Source: a virus. Taken from it: a stretch of 38,382 bases of DNA. Numbering within the stretch: position 1 is the first letter of the stretch; each line of letters starts with the position of its first letter. The DNA is taken from positions 1-38,382 of IMG/VR virus record IMGVR_UViG_3300046007_006748; one strand, given 5' to 3'. The notes under the pieces were generated by a model that saw only the letters and a list, made by a program, of their open reading frames with translations, had not been told where the DNA came from and ran no database searches. Positions 1 to 8,814 of this stretch are shown in pieces. The translations under genes and the position numbers were made by a program.

Positions 1-283
1 AAAAGGAGTTCCCTATGGGCTCACCTTCACAGGTGTATAAGGGAAGGACCCAAGCGTTTTTTAGGGAGAGAAGATGAGGTTAGGTATGCAGTAGGCTTAC
101 AGAGGAGTTAGGTATATATAAAGGTAATTCATTCAATAATTCATTTATTCACTAGATCCTATTTTTGGAGTTGTTAGGGTTTTGTGTAACTTTGCTCTCT
201 CCCCCTTTACACAGCCCCTAGTGAAGAAATTGAACAATTGAAGGTGAAATTGGGTCAAACAACGCTTGAACAATTGAAGAAAT
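1..283. other. AT-rich eukaryote-like left flank
   Basis: This stretch is clearly AT-richer than everything from 284 on and holds no phage-like gene. It contains a TATA-box-like TATATAAA near 114-121. A pyrimidine-rich run ends in TTTACACAG at 206-214, which resembles a 3' splice site. After it, 217-283 stays open on the plus strand and encodes a Lys/Glu/Gln-rich, helix-prone peptide (PSEEIEQLKVK, then TTLEQLKKF). Composition changes abruptly at about 284-290, exactly where the phage primase gene ends. Eukaryotic origin is an inference from these signals; no gene was recognised. Confidence 0.6.
7..21 (+). repeat. 15-bp direct repeat, left copy
   Basis: AGTTCCCTATGGGCT at 7-21 is repeated exactly and in the same orientation at 38362-38376. 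Each copy lies six bases from an end of the window, and both are in AT-rich flank, not in phage DNA. It is probably a repeated element of the flanking genome that stopped the assembly. It does not look like an attachment site, because the integrase and attP are in the middle of the window. Confidence 0.7.
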
Positions 284-2551
284 TCAGGCGAGCCGGTAGG
301 TCGTTAGGGGTCGTCCGGCACCCGCATGGCCGCTCACATCCATCACCACGCGGTTCGCCTGGGTCAGGTTGGCCAGCACCTCGTCACGTTCGCGCACGCT
401 CATGCTCTGCGTCGCCCTCGTCAGTTCGCCCTTCGTCGGATTCCCCAGCCGCTTGATCGCCCGCAACACCTCGCCCTGACGCTTCGCGAACGGGGTATCC
501 GCGATCCAGTCGTCGGCCATCATCAGCACCCGGCGGGTCAGGTGGAGCACGACGTCCGCCGCCCATCGCGCCGCAGGCTCGTCGATGACGGGCTGCTGGC
601 GGTCAGCGGAGCACGCATAGATGAGGGCGAGGCGGAGGGCCTTCTCTTCGGCGCGAGCCCACACGGGGCCTCCGGGCTGATTGGGGCGGGCCTGCTCGGC
701 GTCGGCGATGGCCACCAACTCATCGAACACCCGCTCGGCCTCGGGTGTCGTCGGCACCTCACGCGGCGTGGGGTACTGCGATGCCATCGCCGTGGGGTAT
801 CCACCCCCCGATGCGTCGGTCCACCACCTCGCGGCCTCGGCGATGCTTGCCGGCGGTTCGCGGTGGGGGGCCTTCTGTCGCTCGGGCTTCTCGGCGGGTG
901 CGTTGAACACCAGCAGCCGCCCGATGAAGCCGTCGGCCAGGTTGTCGGCGGTCAGCGCCGAGAAGAACGTCTCGGGCGTGGTCGTTCCGTGGAGCACGAC
1001 GCACGGCTGAGCCACCTCGCGGTTCCGCTTGGCGTCGCTGTACGCCTTGCCCTTCCAGAGCCCGCGGGCGGCGCTGTAGAGTTTCATCAGGCTCGACACG
1101 ATCTCAAACAGGTGCGGGTTCCGCGACTGGTCGCCGCTGTTCTTCAGGAACCGCCCGAGTTCGTCGACCTGAAACATGATCGCGGGGTTCTCCTGAACGC
1201 TCGACGCGAGCCCGGCGGCGCTGGCGATCTCTTCGCCGCCCTCAAGCTCGACACACCCCGCGGCGATGAGCACCTGCTTAGATACGTGCCGCGCGTGGTC
1301 CTTGCCAGCGCCGGACGGGGCCAGGCCGACGATGTAGACGTTCGGGGCGTTACCGCGGTACTCGCGGACCTTGCGCCCGGCGAGCACGGCCTGAAGGGCG
1401 ATTGCGCCCGCCAAGGCGAGCACGGGTTGCGGTCGCGTGGCGGTCGCGAGGTTGTAGGCGACGACTTCGCCAATGAACCCCGGGACGTTGAGCAGGTGCT
1501 CGGGGAACGGCTCGACCTTCGCCGCGGGCGCGGGTTCGTCGATCGGCTTGCCCCACTGGGAGAGGTCGACGCCGTAGTCGGGCTCGGAGCCCATGCCGAG
1601 TGACGCGAGGGAGCACGCGGCGGCGTGGTAGTCGCCACCGTGCTCAAGGATGGTGAAGATGGCGAACGGGCTGTACGCGCGATTCGGTTCGAACGGGGGT
1701 GCGTTCGACGAGAACACGTACAGGGTGCGATGCGTCGGGCTGAACGTGGCGGACATGCCGTCGGACTTGCCGGGGCGTCGCCAGTGTTCGTTGTTGCCGG
1801 CGTTGCGGATGTGCGTCCACCCATGGCGCTCGAGCACGCCACGCCACTCTTCGAGCCCGTTGTAGACGTCGCCCGGCCGCTCACCCGTCGCCTGAATGAT
1901 CGGTGCGTGACGCTCGGGGGCGACGGTGGGGCGGGCCTCGTCAAGGGCGAGCGCCGACTCCAGCAGGATGACCCGCTCGGCTTCGGTGATCGTCGCGAGT
2001 TGGTCGAGTTGCCCGTGGATGAGTTCGTACCCCGGTGTCGGGGCACACAGGAAGAACCCACCCTCGCCGCGCGTTTCGATGAGGCACGTCTCGGCGAACC
2101 ACTGACCATCGACCTGACGCGGGCGGAGGGTCTTGCCCGCGACGACGACCGAGTCGCCGTCGGGGCAAGGGATCGACCTCGCGGCGAGTTTCTCATTGCC
2201 GCAGACGGCGACCTGACATTGGTACACCACGTGCTTCCCGCCGCTGGGGGTGGACTCGATGACGAGCCGCTCCAGCAGGCCGGGGGCGCGTTCGTTGACG
2301 ATGGAGCACCACGGCTCGAACGCTTCGCCCGCGGTGTCGAAGTCGATCATCTCCAAGTTGCCCGACACGCGGCCGCAGATCAGGCCGATTGCGGTTGCGG
2401 CGGGGAACCAGTTGGCGACCTCGTCGGGTGACGGTCGGAGTTCCTGGTACGGTCGCCACGAGCGGAGGCTCGGGCGCTTGGCGGTCTTGTCCGCCGGCAC
2501 GACCGAGAGCCCCGCGGCGAGATAGGCATTGGCGCAGTCGATCAGTGGCAT
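284..2551 (-). CDS. Bifunctional primase-polymerase / helicase-like replication protein
   Basis: The 755-aa protein has an N-terminal prim-pol-like part: a VVPA..K.P start, acidic IDFD at about 70-73 and STPSGGKH at about 100-107, the pattern of the archaeo-eukaryotic primase families of phages and plasmids. The centre (about 235-320) resembles a primase C-terminal region. The C-terminal half carries a P-loop, GLAPSGAGKD at about 409-418, as in DUF3987/D5-like ATPases. Inferred role: primer synthesis and DNA unwinding at the phage origin. It is the last gene of the early transcript, 24 bases after dnaN. Its TGA stop (284-286) coincides with the change to AT-rich flank, so the natural downstream sequence is missing. 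Confidence 0.85.
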   Translation of the reverse strand: MPLIDCANAYLAAGLSVVPADKTAKRPSLRSWRPYQELRPSPDEVANWFPAATAIGLICGRVSGNLEMIDFDTAGEAFEPWCSIVNERAPGLLERLVIESTPSGGKHVVYQCQVAVCGNEKLAARSIPCPDGDSVVVAGKTLRPRQVDGQWFAETCLIETRGEGGFFLCAPTPGYELIHGQLDQLATITEAERVILLESALALDEARPTVAPERHAPIIQATGERPGDVYNGLEEWRGVLERHGWTHIRNAGNNEHWRRPGKSDGMSATFSPTHRTLYVFSSNAPPFEPNRAYSPFAIFTILEHGGDYHAAACSLASLGMGSEPDYGVDLSQWGKPIDEPAPAAKVEPFPEHLLNVPGFIGEVVAYNLATATRPQPVLALAGAIALQAVLAGRKVREYRGNAPNVYIVGLAPSGAGKDHARHVSKQVLIAAGCVELEGGEEIASAAGLASSVQENPAIMFQVDELGRFLKNSGDQSRNPHLFEIVSSLMKLYSAARGLWKGKAYSDAKRNREVAQPCVVLHGTTTPETFFSALTADNLADGFIGRLLVFNAPAEKPERQKAPHREPPASIAEAARWWTDASGGGYPTAMASQYPTPREVPTTPEAERVFDELVAIADAEQARPNQPGGPVWARAEEKALRLALIYACSADRQQPVIDEPAARWAADVVLHLTRRVLMMADDWIADTPFAKRQGEVLRAIKRLGNPTKGELTRATQSMSVRERDEVLANLTQANRVVMDVSGHAGAGRPLTTYRLA

Positions 2552-2575
2552 TCAGTCACTCACAATATGGTCGTG

Positions 2576-3658
2576 CTAATGGGACAGGGGCATCACAACG
2601 GCGATGTACTCGTGCCCACGGATGGCGACAGGCTTGCTGGCCGACACGATCTCGATGACCGTCTCGACGTTGGATGCGGGGATCGCATCGCGAATGAACT
2701 TGGCGTTGACCTTGACCGAGCCCTTGCCCTCGGACTTCGCGTCAGTGACGACCTCGGCCGATCCGACCTCGGGCGAATCGGCACGCACTTCGACGTGGTC
2801 GCCGACGTTGATCGTCACGCCGGGGTTCTCGTCTTCGGCGAAGATGCTCGCGGCCTTGATCGCGGCCAGGAGTGAGCCGGTGTCGCCGCTGATCGTGCAG
2901 GTGGGCTTGCCGAGCCCCTTGATGATGTCGGCGTAGGGCGGGAACGCGCCGGCGATCTGCGGACCCGAGATGCTCCAGTCGCCGACGTCGAAGCCGATCC
3001 GGGTCGGGCTCACGCGAACCGTGACGCGGTCGGAGGGGTCCGCGGCGCTGGTCGCACGGATGACCTCGGCGACAAGGTTTGCGGGGATGAGCGACTGGGC
3101 GGCGTCGTTCACCTCGGGGCCGACGACGACCAGCCGCCGGCCGTCGGTCGCGACGGTGCGGACCTCGTCCGGGCCGAACATGGCGAGCATGCCGTGGATG
3201 GCGTATCGGCTGTTCTCGGTGGACATCGCGTGCCGTGCCGACTTGAGGGCGTGCTCAAGCGTGCCCGCGGCGATAGTGATCGGCTCGGCCTTGTCGTCGG
3301 GGGGGAGTGTGGGGTAGTCGTTCGCGTCCATGCTCGCGTTGATGCGGAACCGGGAACCGCTCGCGGTGATCGTGGTAATCGTGTCGTCGACCGCCAGTGT
3401 GAGCGTCGGCGTGGCGATCGTCTTGACCGTGGCGGCGAGCCTGTCGGCATTGAGCACGGCGACGCCCTTCTGATCGACGAGGGCGGGGATCGCCTGCTCG
3501 GCCCACGTCTCGCCGTCGAACGCACGGACGGTCAGGGTGCTGCCCAGGGCGTGAATGCGGAGCGATTGGTGGAACGGATGCGGGGATCGGCTCGGGCAGG
3601 TGTGCGCGACGGCGGCGATCGCGGTGTTGAGTTGCTGGGTGTCGACAGTGATCTTCAC
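2576..3658 (-). CDS. dnaN: DNA polymerase III beta subunit (sliding clamp)
   Basis: The 360-aa product is close to the usual 365-aa length of bacterial beta clamps and matches the family along its length: an N-terminal KITVDTQQLN strand-helix, the central SRYAIHGMLAMFGPDEVRTV region with ATDGRRL, and a C-terminal end IAVVMPLS like the family's MPMRL. It should form a dimeric ring that tethers polymerase to DNA. The GTG start at 3658 is supported by AGGAG upstream and by a GTGA overlap with the preceding gene. A phage-encoded clamp is uncommon; no polymerase gene accompanies it here, so it probably serves the host polymerase. Confidence 0.92.
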   Translation of the reverse strand: MKITVDTQQLNTAIAAVAHTCPSRSPHPFHQSLRIHALGSTLTVRAFDGETWAEQAIPALVDQKGVAVLNADRLAATVKTIATPTLTLAVDDTITTITASGSRFRINASMDANDYPTLPPDDKAEPITIAAGTLEHALKSARHAMSTENSRYAIHGMLAMFGPDEVRTVATDGRRLVVVGPEVNDAAQSLIPANLVAEVIRATSAADPSDRVTVRVSPTRIGFDVGDWSISGPQIAGAFPPYADIIKGLGKPTCTISGDTGSLLAAIKAASIFAEDENPGVTINVGDHVEVRADSPEVGSAEVVTDAKSEGKGSVKVNAKFIRDAIPASNVETVIEIVSASKPVAIRGHEYIAVVMPLSH

Positions 3659-3915
3659 TTCTTGCTCCTGATGTGATCGAGGTAGCCGCTCACGACGGCG
3701 GCGGGGATTGCGTACGCCAACACGGCGACGATGATGGGTGTCTCTTTCAGCACGGCCGACACACCGGCGGCGACGAACAGCACGCGGAGGATGCACACGG
3801 CCAGCGTGCTGGCGAACGTGCCCGCGAACCGATGGGCTAGCGATGCCCGATAGCGCCAGACGAACGCGACGGCTTCGAGGATGCCGATGAGTGCGAGGGT
3901 GAGGATGGGGATCAT
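3655..3915 (-). CDS. Small membrane protein
   Basis: This 86-aa protein is almost entirely hydrophobic: segments at about 2-20, 33-52 and 60-78 could each span the membrane, followed by a basic tail ending RSKK. It overlaps dnaN downstream (GTGA) and the next membrane-protein gene upstream (ATGA), so the two small membrane proteins are made from one coupled message. Function is not recognised. A holin-like or superinfection-exclusion role is possible from size and topology, but its place among replication genes argues against a simple lysis gene. Confidence 0.7.
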   Translation of the reverse strand: MIPILTLALIGILEAVAFVWRYRASLAHRFAGTFASTLAVCILRVLFVAAGVSAVLKETPIIVAVLAYAIPAAVVSGYLDHIRSKK

Positions 3916-4226
3916 GGGTTGAACGCTCCCATCCTCTTGGCGACAAGGTCTGGGGCGATGTAGGTGTCAATGACTCCGTTTGCGGCGAGGGTCGCCATCG
4001 AACCGGCAAACGCGGCCACGATAGTGGCGGTCGCCAAGATCGGTGCGAAACGGTCAAAGGCGTTCGGCTTGGTGTCCTTCCACCAGAGATACCCCGCCAC
4101 GGCCACCACCATCAGTGCAATGGCAAACGGGACAAAGAACACCCCGAAGATCATCACGTTGTCGATCCTCTGCTCAAGAACGATCTGCCGAGCAATCTCG
4201 GCCTGTTCGATGGTGTTCGTCTTCAC
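3912..4226 (-). CDS. Small two-helix membrane protein
   Basis: The 104-aa protein starts at GTG 4226 (VKTNTIEQAEIARQ), with AAGGAGG upstream and a GTGA overlap with the preceding stop; an upstream ATG in the same frame lies inside the neighbouring gene and is less likely. A charged amphipathic N-terminus is followed by two likely transmembrane segments (about 25-46 and 60-80) separated by the charged loop WWKDTKPNAFDRF. Function unknown. With the following gene it forms a pair of small membrane proteins between the DUF6378-like gene and the clamp. Confidence 0.65.
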   Translation of the reverse strand: MKTNTIEQAEIARQIVLEQRIDNVMIFGVFFVPFAIALMVVAVAGYLWWKDTKPNAFDRFAPILATATIVAAFAGSMATLAANGVIDTYIAPDLVAKRMGAFNP

Positions 4227-4897
4227 TTCACCACCTCCTTCGCCAACTCCGCCAGGGCCGCGGGGTCGATCTCGACAACATCCTTGTAGTCGACGCCCCA
4301 CCCGCCGCGGTCGCGGAACACGTTTACCCGCCACGCTAGTGGCCGTTTCGTATTAGGCCACTCGACGAACACCACAACAGTGCCCCATTGGTACTTCTTG
4401 GCGATGTGCTCGCTCGCATACTCAATCGCGGCCGCACACGGGCTCTTCGATTGCACGCAAACGCCGGGTGACAGGGTGTCGGCGGCCAGCACGTTGCATA
4501 CCCGCCACCCACTCATACTTCGTGTGGCGGCGAGGTTCTTTCGCGTCATCTCCCTGTCGATGATCGGCGCATACTCCACCTTCGCCGCGACCGGCTCCGC
4601 CTCACCGTTCGCCCCGCCGTCGAGTTCCTCCTGCCAGTCGTGCGCGAACTGCAACAGGTACACCGCCGCGTCGTCGTAGTTGTCGGCGTGAAACTTGAGC
4701 CGCATGCGGCTGATCTTCAGCAGCGCCATCATCATGGCGACGACGTGAGGCGGCAACGGCTTCTGGTCGCGGATTCGCTCCCAGTGCGGCTCAAGGATGC
4801 TCGCCCACATCTGGGCGATGCCCTCGTGGTTCTTCTTCGGGTCGCCGTACACCTTCTGTCGTTCGGCCTTGATGTTGTCGAGATGCTGGGGGTTCAT
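4223..4897 (-). CDS. DUF6378-like phage protein
   Basis: The first 90 or so residues of this 224-aa protein follow the DUF6378 pattern: R..VYGDP..NH.GIAQMW near 13-31, then MMMALLKISRMR and H.DN.DDAAVYLLQFA near 54-84. The family is common in phages and has no firm function. The remaining 130 residues, with several Trp residues, are not recognised and may be a second domain. It lies 10 bases after the helicase gene and overlaps the next gene by GTGA. Confidence 0.6.
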   Translation of the reverse strand: MNPQHLDNIKAERQKVYGDPKKNHEGIAQMWASILEPHWERIRDQKPLPPHVVAMMMALLKISRMRLKFHADNYDDAAVYLLQFAHDWQEELDGGANGEAEPVAAKVEYAPIIDREMTRKNLAATRSMSGWRVCNVLAADTLSPGVCVQSKSPCAAAIEYASEHIAKKYQWGTVVVFVEWPNTKRPLAWRVNVFRDRGGWGVDYKDVVEIDPAALAELAKEVVK

Positions 4898-4907
4898 CTG
4901 TCACTCC

Positions 4908-6605
4908 TTAGAACGGGATTTCGTCCTCGGGGATCGACGCACCGTCAATCGCCCCGGGCGTGTTCAAAACCTGCTGCAACTTGCTCGGCTCGGCGTCGTC
5001 TTCGCCGGGCTCGCGTTCAACCTGGAAGCCGATGATCTCTGGAAACTTCGAATCGCCCTTCGTCCGCGTCTTGATCGCGACGACCTTGCGGAGTTCGCCC
5101 GTGCGGCTCAGGGCCTCTTCGACCGTCGCCGGGGCCGGATACCCGCCGCCGTGGTCACGCCACCAGCCCTCGGCCTTGCGGCGTGGAAAGCCGGAGTGCT
5201 CGAAGCACACCCACTCCTTCTGCCACCATGCGTAGTTCAACTGATACTCGACACGCATAGTCGGAGGTGCCGACGGATCGGCCTTCTTCTCGTGGCGGTG
5301 GTACGTCACGCCCATCACCGGGTGCTCTTCGTCGACGACCTCGGTTGTCATTACCGGCGTGCTGTCGGCTTTGGGTGTGTGCGCCTTCTTCTCGGGCGGG
5401 GGGAACTCGTGACCACACTCGGGGCACAGACGGAACCCCGCGGCGACGACCTCCATACACCCCGGGCACTCCTTCGCCGGTGCTTCGCCGCCCGCGCCGG
5501 GCGTTCGCATTCGCAGGCTCATCGCGTCGATAGGTCCGTGCCGGAGCACGTTGCCGCCAAAGTCGAGCACGAGGCACTCGGCCTTGCCGGGTGAGAGCCG
5601 GAACCCGCGCCCGACCATCTGGTAGTACAGGCCCGGGCTCATCGTCGGGCGGAGCAACGCCACACAATCAACGTGCGGGGCGTCGAAGCCCGTGGTCAGC
5701 ACGTTCACGTTCGCCAGGTACTTTGTCTGGCGGGCCTTGAAGCGCTCGAGGATCGCCGCGCGTTCGGCGTCGGGGGTGCTGCCCGTGACGACTTCGCAGA
5801 CGTGGTCGCGACGCTTGAACTCGTCGGCGATATGCCCAGCGTGAGCAACGCCGGCGGCGAATATGAGGCACCCGACACGATCGGCGGTGCGTTGGAGGAT
5901 CTCGTCGACGGCCGATTGGACGAGCACCGCGTGATCCATCGCGGCCTCAACCTCGGAGGCGATGAACTCGCCTGCGCGGATGCCGATGCCGTCGGCGTCG
6001 ACCTGTGCGAGTCCGCGCTTGGATCGCAGCGGAGAGAGGAACCCTTCGTTCACAAGGTCGCGGACACCGACCTCGTAGCAGATGTGATTGAGGATGTTCC
6101 CCGGCCCACAGATCAGCCCGTCCTTGAGGCGGTAGGGTGTCGCGGTCAGTCCGACAACGCGGACGTCGGGGTTGACGGCCTTTGCGCCGGCGATGAAGGT
6201 TCGATACATCCCGTCGTCTTCGGCGGGCACCATGTGGGCTTCGTCGATGATGATGAGGTCGAGCCGTCCGAAGTCGCACACCTTGCGGAAAACACTCTGG
6301 ATACCCGCCACGGTGACGGCGTACTCCATCTCTCGGCGTCCGAGCCCGGCCGAGTAGACGCCGACGGGGAGTTGCGGGGCGACGGCGCGGAGTTTGTCAA
6401 CGGCCTGCTCCAGCAGTTCCTTGACGTGCGCGACAACCATGATGCGAGCGGCGGGGCTGGCGTCGCACACTTCGCGGCAAATCGTGGCGATGATCGGCGT
6501 CTTGCCGCCGCCGGTGGGGATGACGACGAGCGGGTTGTCGGCACGCTCGCGAAGGTGGTTGTAGACCGCGTCCACGGCGCTGCGCTGGTAGGGGCGGAGG
6601 TTCAT
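4908..6605 (-). CDS. SF2 DEAH-type helicase with zinc ribbon
   Basis: The 565-aa protein has ordered superfamily 2 motifs: Walker A PTGGGKT at about 30-36, DEAH at 121-124, GLTATP at 152-157 and motif VI QMVGRGFR at about 329-336. A four-Cys zinc ribbon (C380/C383, C394/C397) follows the helicase core. The C-terminal 150 residues are acidic and less conserved, ending EDEIPF. It probably unwinds or remodels DNA during phage replication or recombination. Its ATG overlaps the methyltransferase stop (ATGA). Confidence 0.9.
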   Translation of the reverse strand: MNLRPYQRSAVDAVYNHLRERADNPLVVIPTGGGKTPIIATICREVCDASPAARIMVVAHVKELLEQAVDKLRAVAPQLPVGVYSAGLGRREMEYAVTVAGIQSVFRKVCDFGRLDLIIIDEAHMVPAEDDGMYRTFIAGAKAVNPDVRVVGLTATPYRLKDGLICGPGNILNHICYEVGVRDLVNEGFLSPLRSKRGLAQVDADGIGIRAGEFIASEVEAAMDHAVLVQSAVDEILQRTADRVGCLIFAAGVAHAGHIADEFKRRDHVCEVVTGSTPDAERAAILERFKARQTKYLANVNVLTTGFDAPHVDCVALLRPTMSPGLYYQMVGRGFRLSPGKAECLVLDFGGNVLRHGPIDAMSLRMRTPGAGGEAPAKECPGCMEVVAAGFRLCPECGHEFPPPEKKAHTPKADSTPVMTTEVVDEEHPVMGVTYHRHEKKADPSAPPTMRVEYQLNYAWWQKEWVCFEHSGFPRRKAEGWWRDHGGGYPAPATVEEALSRTGELRKVVAIKTRTKGDSKFPEIIGFQVEREPGEDDAEPSKLQQVLNTPGAIDGASIPEDEIPF

Positions 6606-8407
6606 TGGGGGGCCTCCACGCGGAAAAGTGGGGGGAAGCCGACGGTGTAGGACTCGGCGATGCGAGCCTCTGCAATCTTGACGTACTCGGCCTCGCGTTC
6701 GATGCCGACGAACCGGAACCCCTCGAGAATCGCCCCGCGCCCTGTCGAGCCCGAGCCCATGAACGGGTCGAGCACGATCCCGCCGGGCGGCGTCACCAGC
6801 CGGACCAGATACCGCATCAGGTCCGTCGGCTTGACGGTGGGGTGCTTGTTGTCGTCGCCATCGTTGCGGTCGGTGCGGCTCGCCTTGGCGCAGTAGAAGA
6901 ACCGCGCGGCAGAGCCGGAGTCGGCCCCGCGCAGCGGGCCGACAACCCCGGCCATTTTGCCGTGCGTTTGCCCGTTGCCGCCGTCCGTGCTTCGCTCGTG
7001 GTGCGCACAGATTGCCCCGCTCGCCGTCTCCGGGAACCGCTCCAGCACCTCTCCGCTCCCATCGTGGATCAAATTACTGGGCCATCTTCCGGCGGGCGCG
7101 GCACTCACGCTGCTGCTCTGCGCGTGCTGCAAGTTCCTCTTGTTTGCTGGCGTACTTCCGCTTGTGCATGGATCGGTGATCTCTGATCCGCATACATCGC
7201 AGGTTGGCAAGCCGGTTGTCGAGTTTGTCTCCGTTGACGTGGTGGATCTCGTACCCGTCTGGTATCGGGCCGTTGGCATCTTCCCACACTCGCCGGTGTT
7301 CAAGTTGGTAGACGTACCGCCCGCCGTCGTTCCATCGCAGCATGACGTACCCGTTTTGCACGTAGCGGCACGGGGACTCTCGCCCCTTCCGTTCGCTGAC
7401 AGACTTGCATCCCCTTGAACAAAAGATGCCCCGGTTGCCGGTGTTGCTTGTTTGTGCAGGCTTGCCGCATCCGCGACACACGAACTGCAACGGTATTGGT
7501 CTTGTACCCATGCTCCCATTGTAGGCCGCTGGCCCGCCACTATTCTACATGCGTCTATGTTTATCGCCCCCGTCCCGTGCGTCAGCACGTTCTGCGCGAC
7601 GGTCCCGATCAGCGGCTTGCGCGCCACCGTGATCGGCTCCATCGCGGGCTTGAGCGCCGTGCCCCATCCGGACCACTTTCGCGCCGCGTCGGTCGCGGGG
7701 GCGGTGATCGCTACCAATCTTCTGCTGCCGTCATACTCAGGCGAATGGGTCGGGCCTGAGAACCCGGCCCGGGCCTTTGAAGTGTCCGTCATTTCTCGCC
7801 GCGTAACCACCTCCCGCATCAAGAAGTTACGACTTTCAACGCTGCGGATGTCCGCCTCCTGCTCGACCCACGTCGGAACTTCGCCCAGCAGGTGCCGGCA
7901 GGCCTCTAGGTGCTCGCGCGTCATAATCGCCGGTTGGCTGCTGGCCGTTGTGTAATGCCCGCCCATGTTGCTTCCGGTGGCTTCATCAATCTGCCGCGCC
8001 GTGACTCCCGTGGACCGCACCCACGCCGTAAACCGAAGCCGACGCCGCTCCTGCTCTTCGCCCGCGTCCATCTTGTCGATCGCCTTGCTCACGTCCAGCG
8101 ACTTCGGGAACCCCGACCCGTACACCCACGCGATCATGTCGCGGATCTCAAAGCCCGCATCCTCGATCCGCACCGCCATCCGGTGCTGCGTCCGCGTCCC
8201 CGCGAACGCCAGCAGGTGCCCGCCAGGCTTGAGCACCCGCAGGCACTCGGCCCACACCTCCACCGTCGGCACGTCGTAGTCCCACTTCTTGCCCATGAAC
8301 GCCAGCCCGTACGGCGGATCGGTCACGACGGCATCCACGCTCGCATCCCCCAGCGTGCGCAGCACGTCCAGACAGTCCCCATGATGAATCGTGTACGGCT
8401 TGCTCAC
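6602..8407 (-). CDS. DNA methyltransferase (N6-adenine/N4-cytosine type), interrupted by nested HNH gene
   Basis: The 601-aa ORF begins at GTG 8407 (VSKPYTIHHGDC, GTGA overlap). The N-terminal DPPY motif VTDPPYGLAF at about 32-41 is the catalytic motif. The C-terminus has HPTVKPTDLMRYLVRL, then LDPFMGSGSTG, the AdoMet-binding motif, so the order is of the beta type. The family segment INIDACRI...GRWPSNLIHDG is split by about 147 residues rich in Ser, Thr, Gly and Cys (nucleotides about 7090-7535) that match no methyltransferase. The extra DNA holds the HNH gene at 7074-7511 in another frame, yet the methyltransferase frame has no stop across it. Whether the enzyme still works is unknown. Confidence 0.85.
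   Translation of the reverse strand: MSKPYTIHHGDCLDVLRTLGDASVDAVVTDPPYGLAFMGKKWDYDVPTVEVWAECLRVLKPGGHLLAFAGTRTQHRMAVRIEDAGFEIRDMIAWVYGSGFPKSLDVSKAIDKMDAGEEQERRRLRFTAWVRSTGVTARQIDEATGSNMGGHYTTASSQPAIMTREHLEACRHLLGEVPTWVEQEADIRSVESRNFLMREVVTRREMTDTSKARAGFSGPTHSPEYDGSRRLVAITAPATDAARKWSGWGTALKPAMEPITVARKPLIGTVAQNVLTHGTGAINIDACRIVAGQRPTMGAWVQDQYRCSSCVADAASLHKQATPATGASFVQGDASLSANGRGESPRAATCKTGTSCCDGTTAGGTSTNLNTGECGKMPTARYQTGTRSTTSTETNSTTGLPTCDVCGSEITDPCTSGSTPANKRNLQHAQSSSVSAAPAGRWPSNLIHDGSGEVLERFPETASGAICAHHERSTDGGNGQTHGKMAGVVGPLRGADSGSAARFFYCAKASRTDRNDGDDNKHPTVKPTDLMRYLVRLVTPPGGIVLDPFMGSGSTGRGAILEGFRFVGIEREAEYVKIAEARIAESYTVGFPPLFRVEAPQ
7074..7511 (-). CDS. HNH homing-type endonuclease nested in the methyltransferase gene
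   Basis: This 145-aa protein has an N-terminal zinc-binding set (C12/C15, C31/C35), then the HNH_3-type core EHRRVWEDANGPIPDGYEIHH (HH at 90-91), GDKLDNRLANL and a basic tail. It should be a site-specific double-strand DNA nuclease. It lies in a different frame inside the 6602-8407 gene, and its last codons (ending KMAQ) overlap sequence coding for the methyltransferase GRWPS motif. The region is lower in GC than its surroundings, which suggests recent arrival. GGGAG is one base from the ATG, so the ribosome site is poor. Confidence 0.88.
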   Translation of the reverse strand: MGTRPIPLQFVCRGCGKPAQTSNTGNRGIFCSRGCKSVSERKGRESPCRYVQNGYVMLRWNDGGRYVYQLEHRRVWEDANGPIPDGYEIHHVNGDKLDNRLANLRCMRIRDHRSMHKRKYASKQEELAARAEQQRECRARRKMAQ

Positions 8408-8814
8408 TGGACCCACCCCCGCGTCTTCCACACCCGCCCCCGCAGTTCACACGTCGCCCGCGCCATCACCAGCCGATAGATGCCCGCCACCATCGGACGA
8501 CACTCGGGGCGATTGGTGACGCCGTCGAGGCTCATCCACGCCGACACCGTCGTCGAGTGCCCGACACCACCACCACGGATGGCGACGTTGATCTCTGGGA
8601 AGCTCGACGTCCGCCAGCGCCGCATGAGGTAGATCGCCACGCGGCGTGCGAGAATGAAGTTCCAGTCGCGGTAGTCGGACTGCACGTCACCGAGCGTGCA
8701 CCCGCAGGCCTTCGCCGCGGCTTCGACGCACATCCGGTCGGTGACACGCGGGAGGGGAAGCGGGCGACGACCGCCACCGTGCGGGGCGCGGGGCTTGAGA
8801 GAGGTGGCGATCAC
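8404..8814 (-). CDS. DnaA domain-IV-like DNA-binding protein
   Basis: In this 136-aa product the segment from about 24 to 95 matches the DnaA C-terminal DNA-binding domain: VEAAAKACGC..GDVQSDYRDW, then ILARRVAIYLMRRW, SFPEINVAIRGG and the signature GHSTTVSAW (about 85-93). No AAA+ domain is present. Inferred role: recognising a DnaA-box-like sequence at the phage origin, or competing with host DnaA. The GTG start at 8814 is set by a GTGA overlap with the ASCH-like gene. The last 40 residues have no recognised fold. Confidence 0.75.
   Translation of the reverse strand: MIATSLKPRAPHGGGRRPLPLPRVTDRMCVEAAAKACGCTLGDVQSDYRDWNFILARRVAIYLMRRWRTSSFPEINVAIRGGGVGHSTTVSAWMSLDGVTNRPECRPMVAGIYRLVMARATCELRGRVWKTRGWVQ

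Noticed and set aside
238-456. 72-aa plus-strand ORF crossing the left junction
   Set aside because: Begins in the AT-rich flank and runs antisense into primase DNA; a junction product, not a gene.
326-1603. 425-aa plus-strand ORF antisense to the primase gene
   Set aside because: Shadow frame; the minus-strand protein has clear primase and ATPase motifs.
2576-4057. A longer 493-aa start for the clamp
   Set aside because: The extra N-terminus overlaps the membrane-protein genes and is unlike the family; GTG 3658 has AGGAG and matches the family's first strand.
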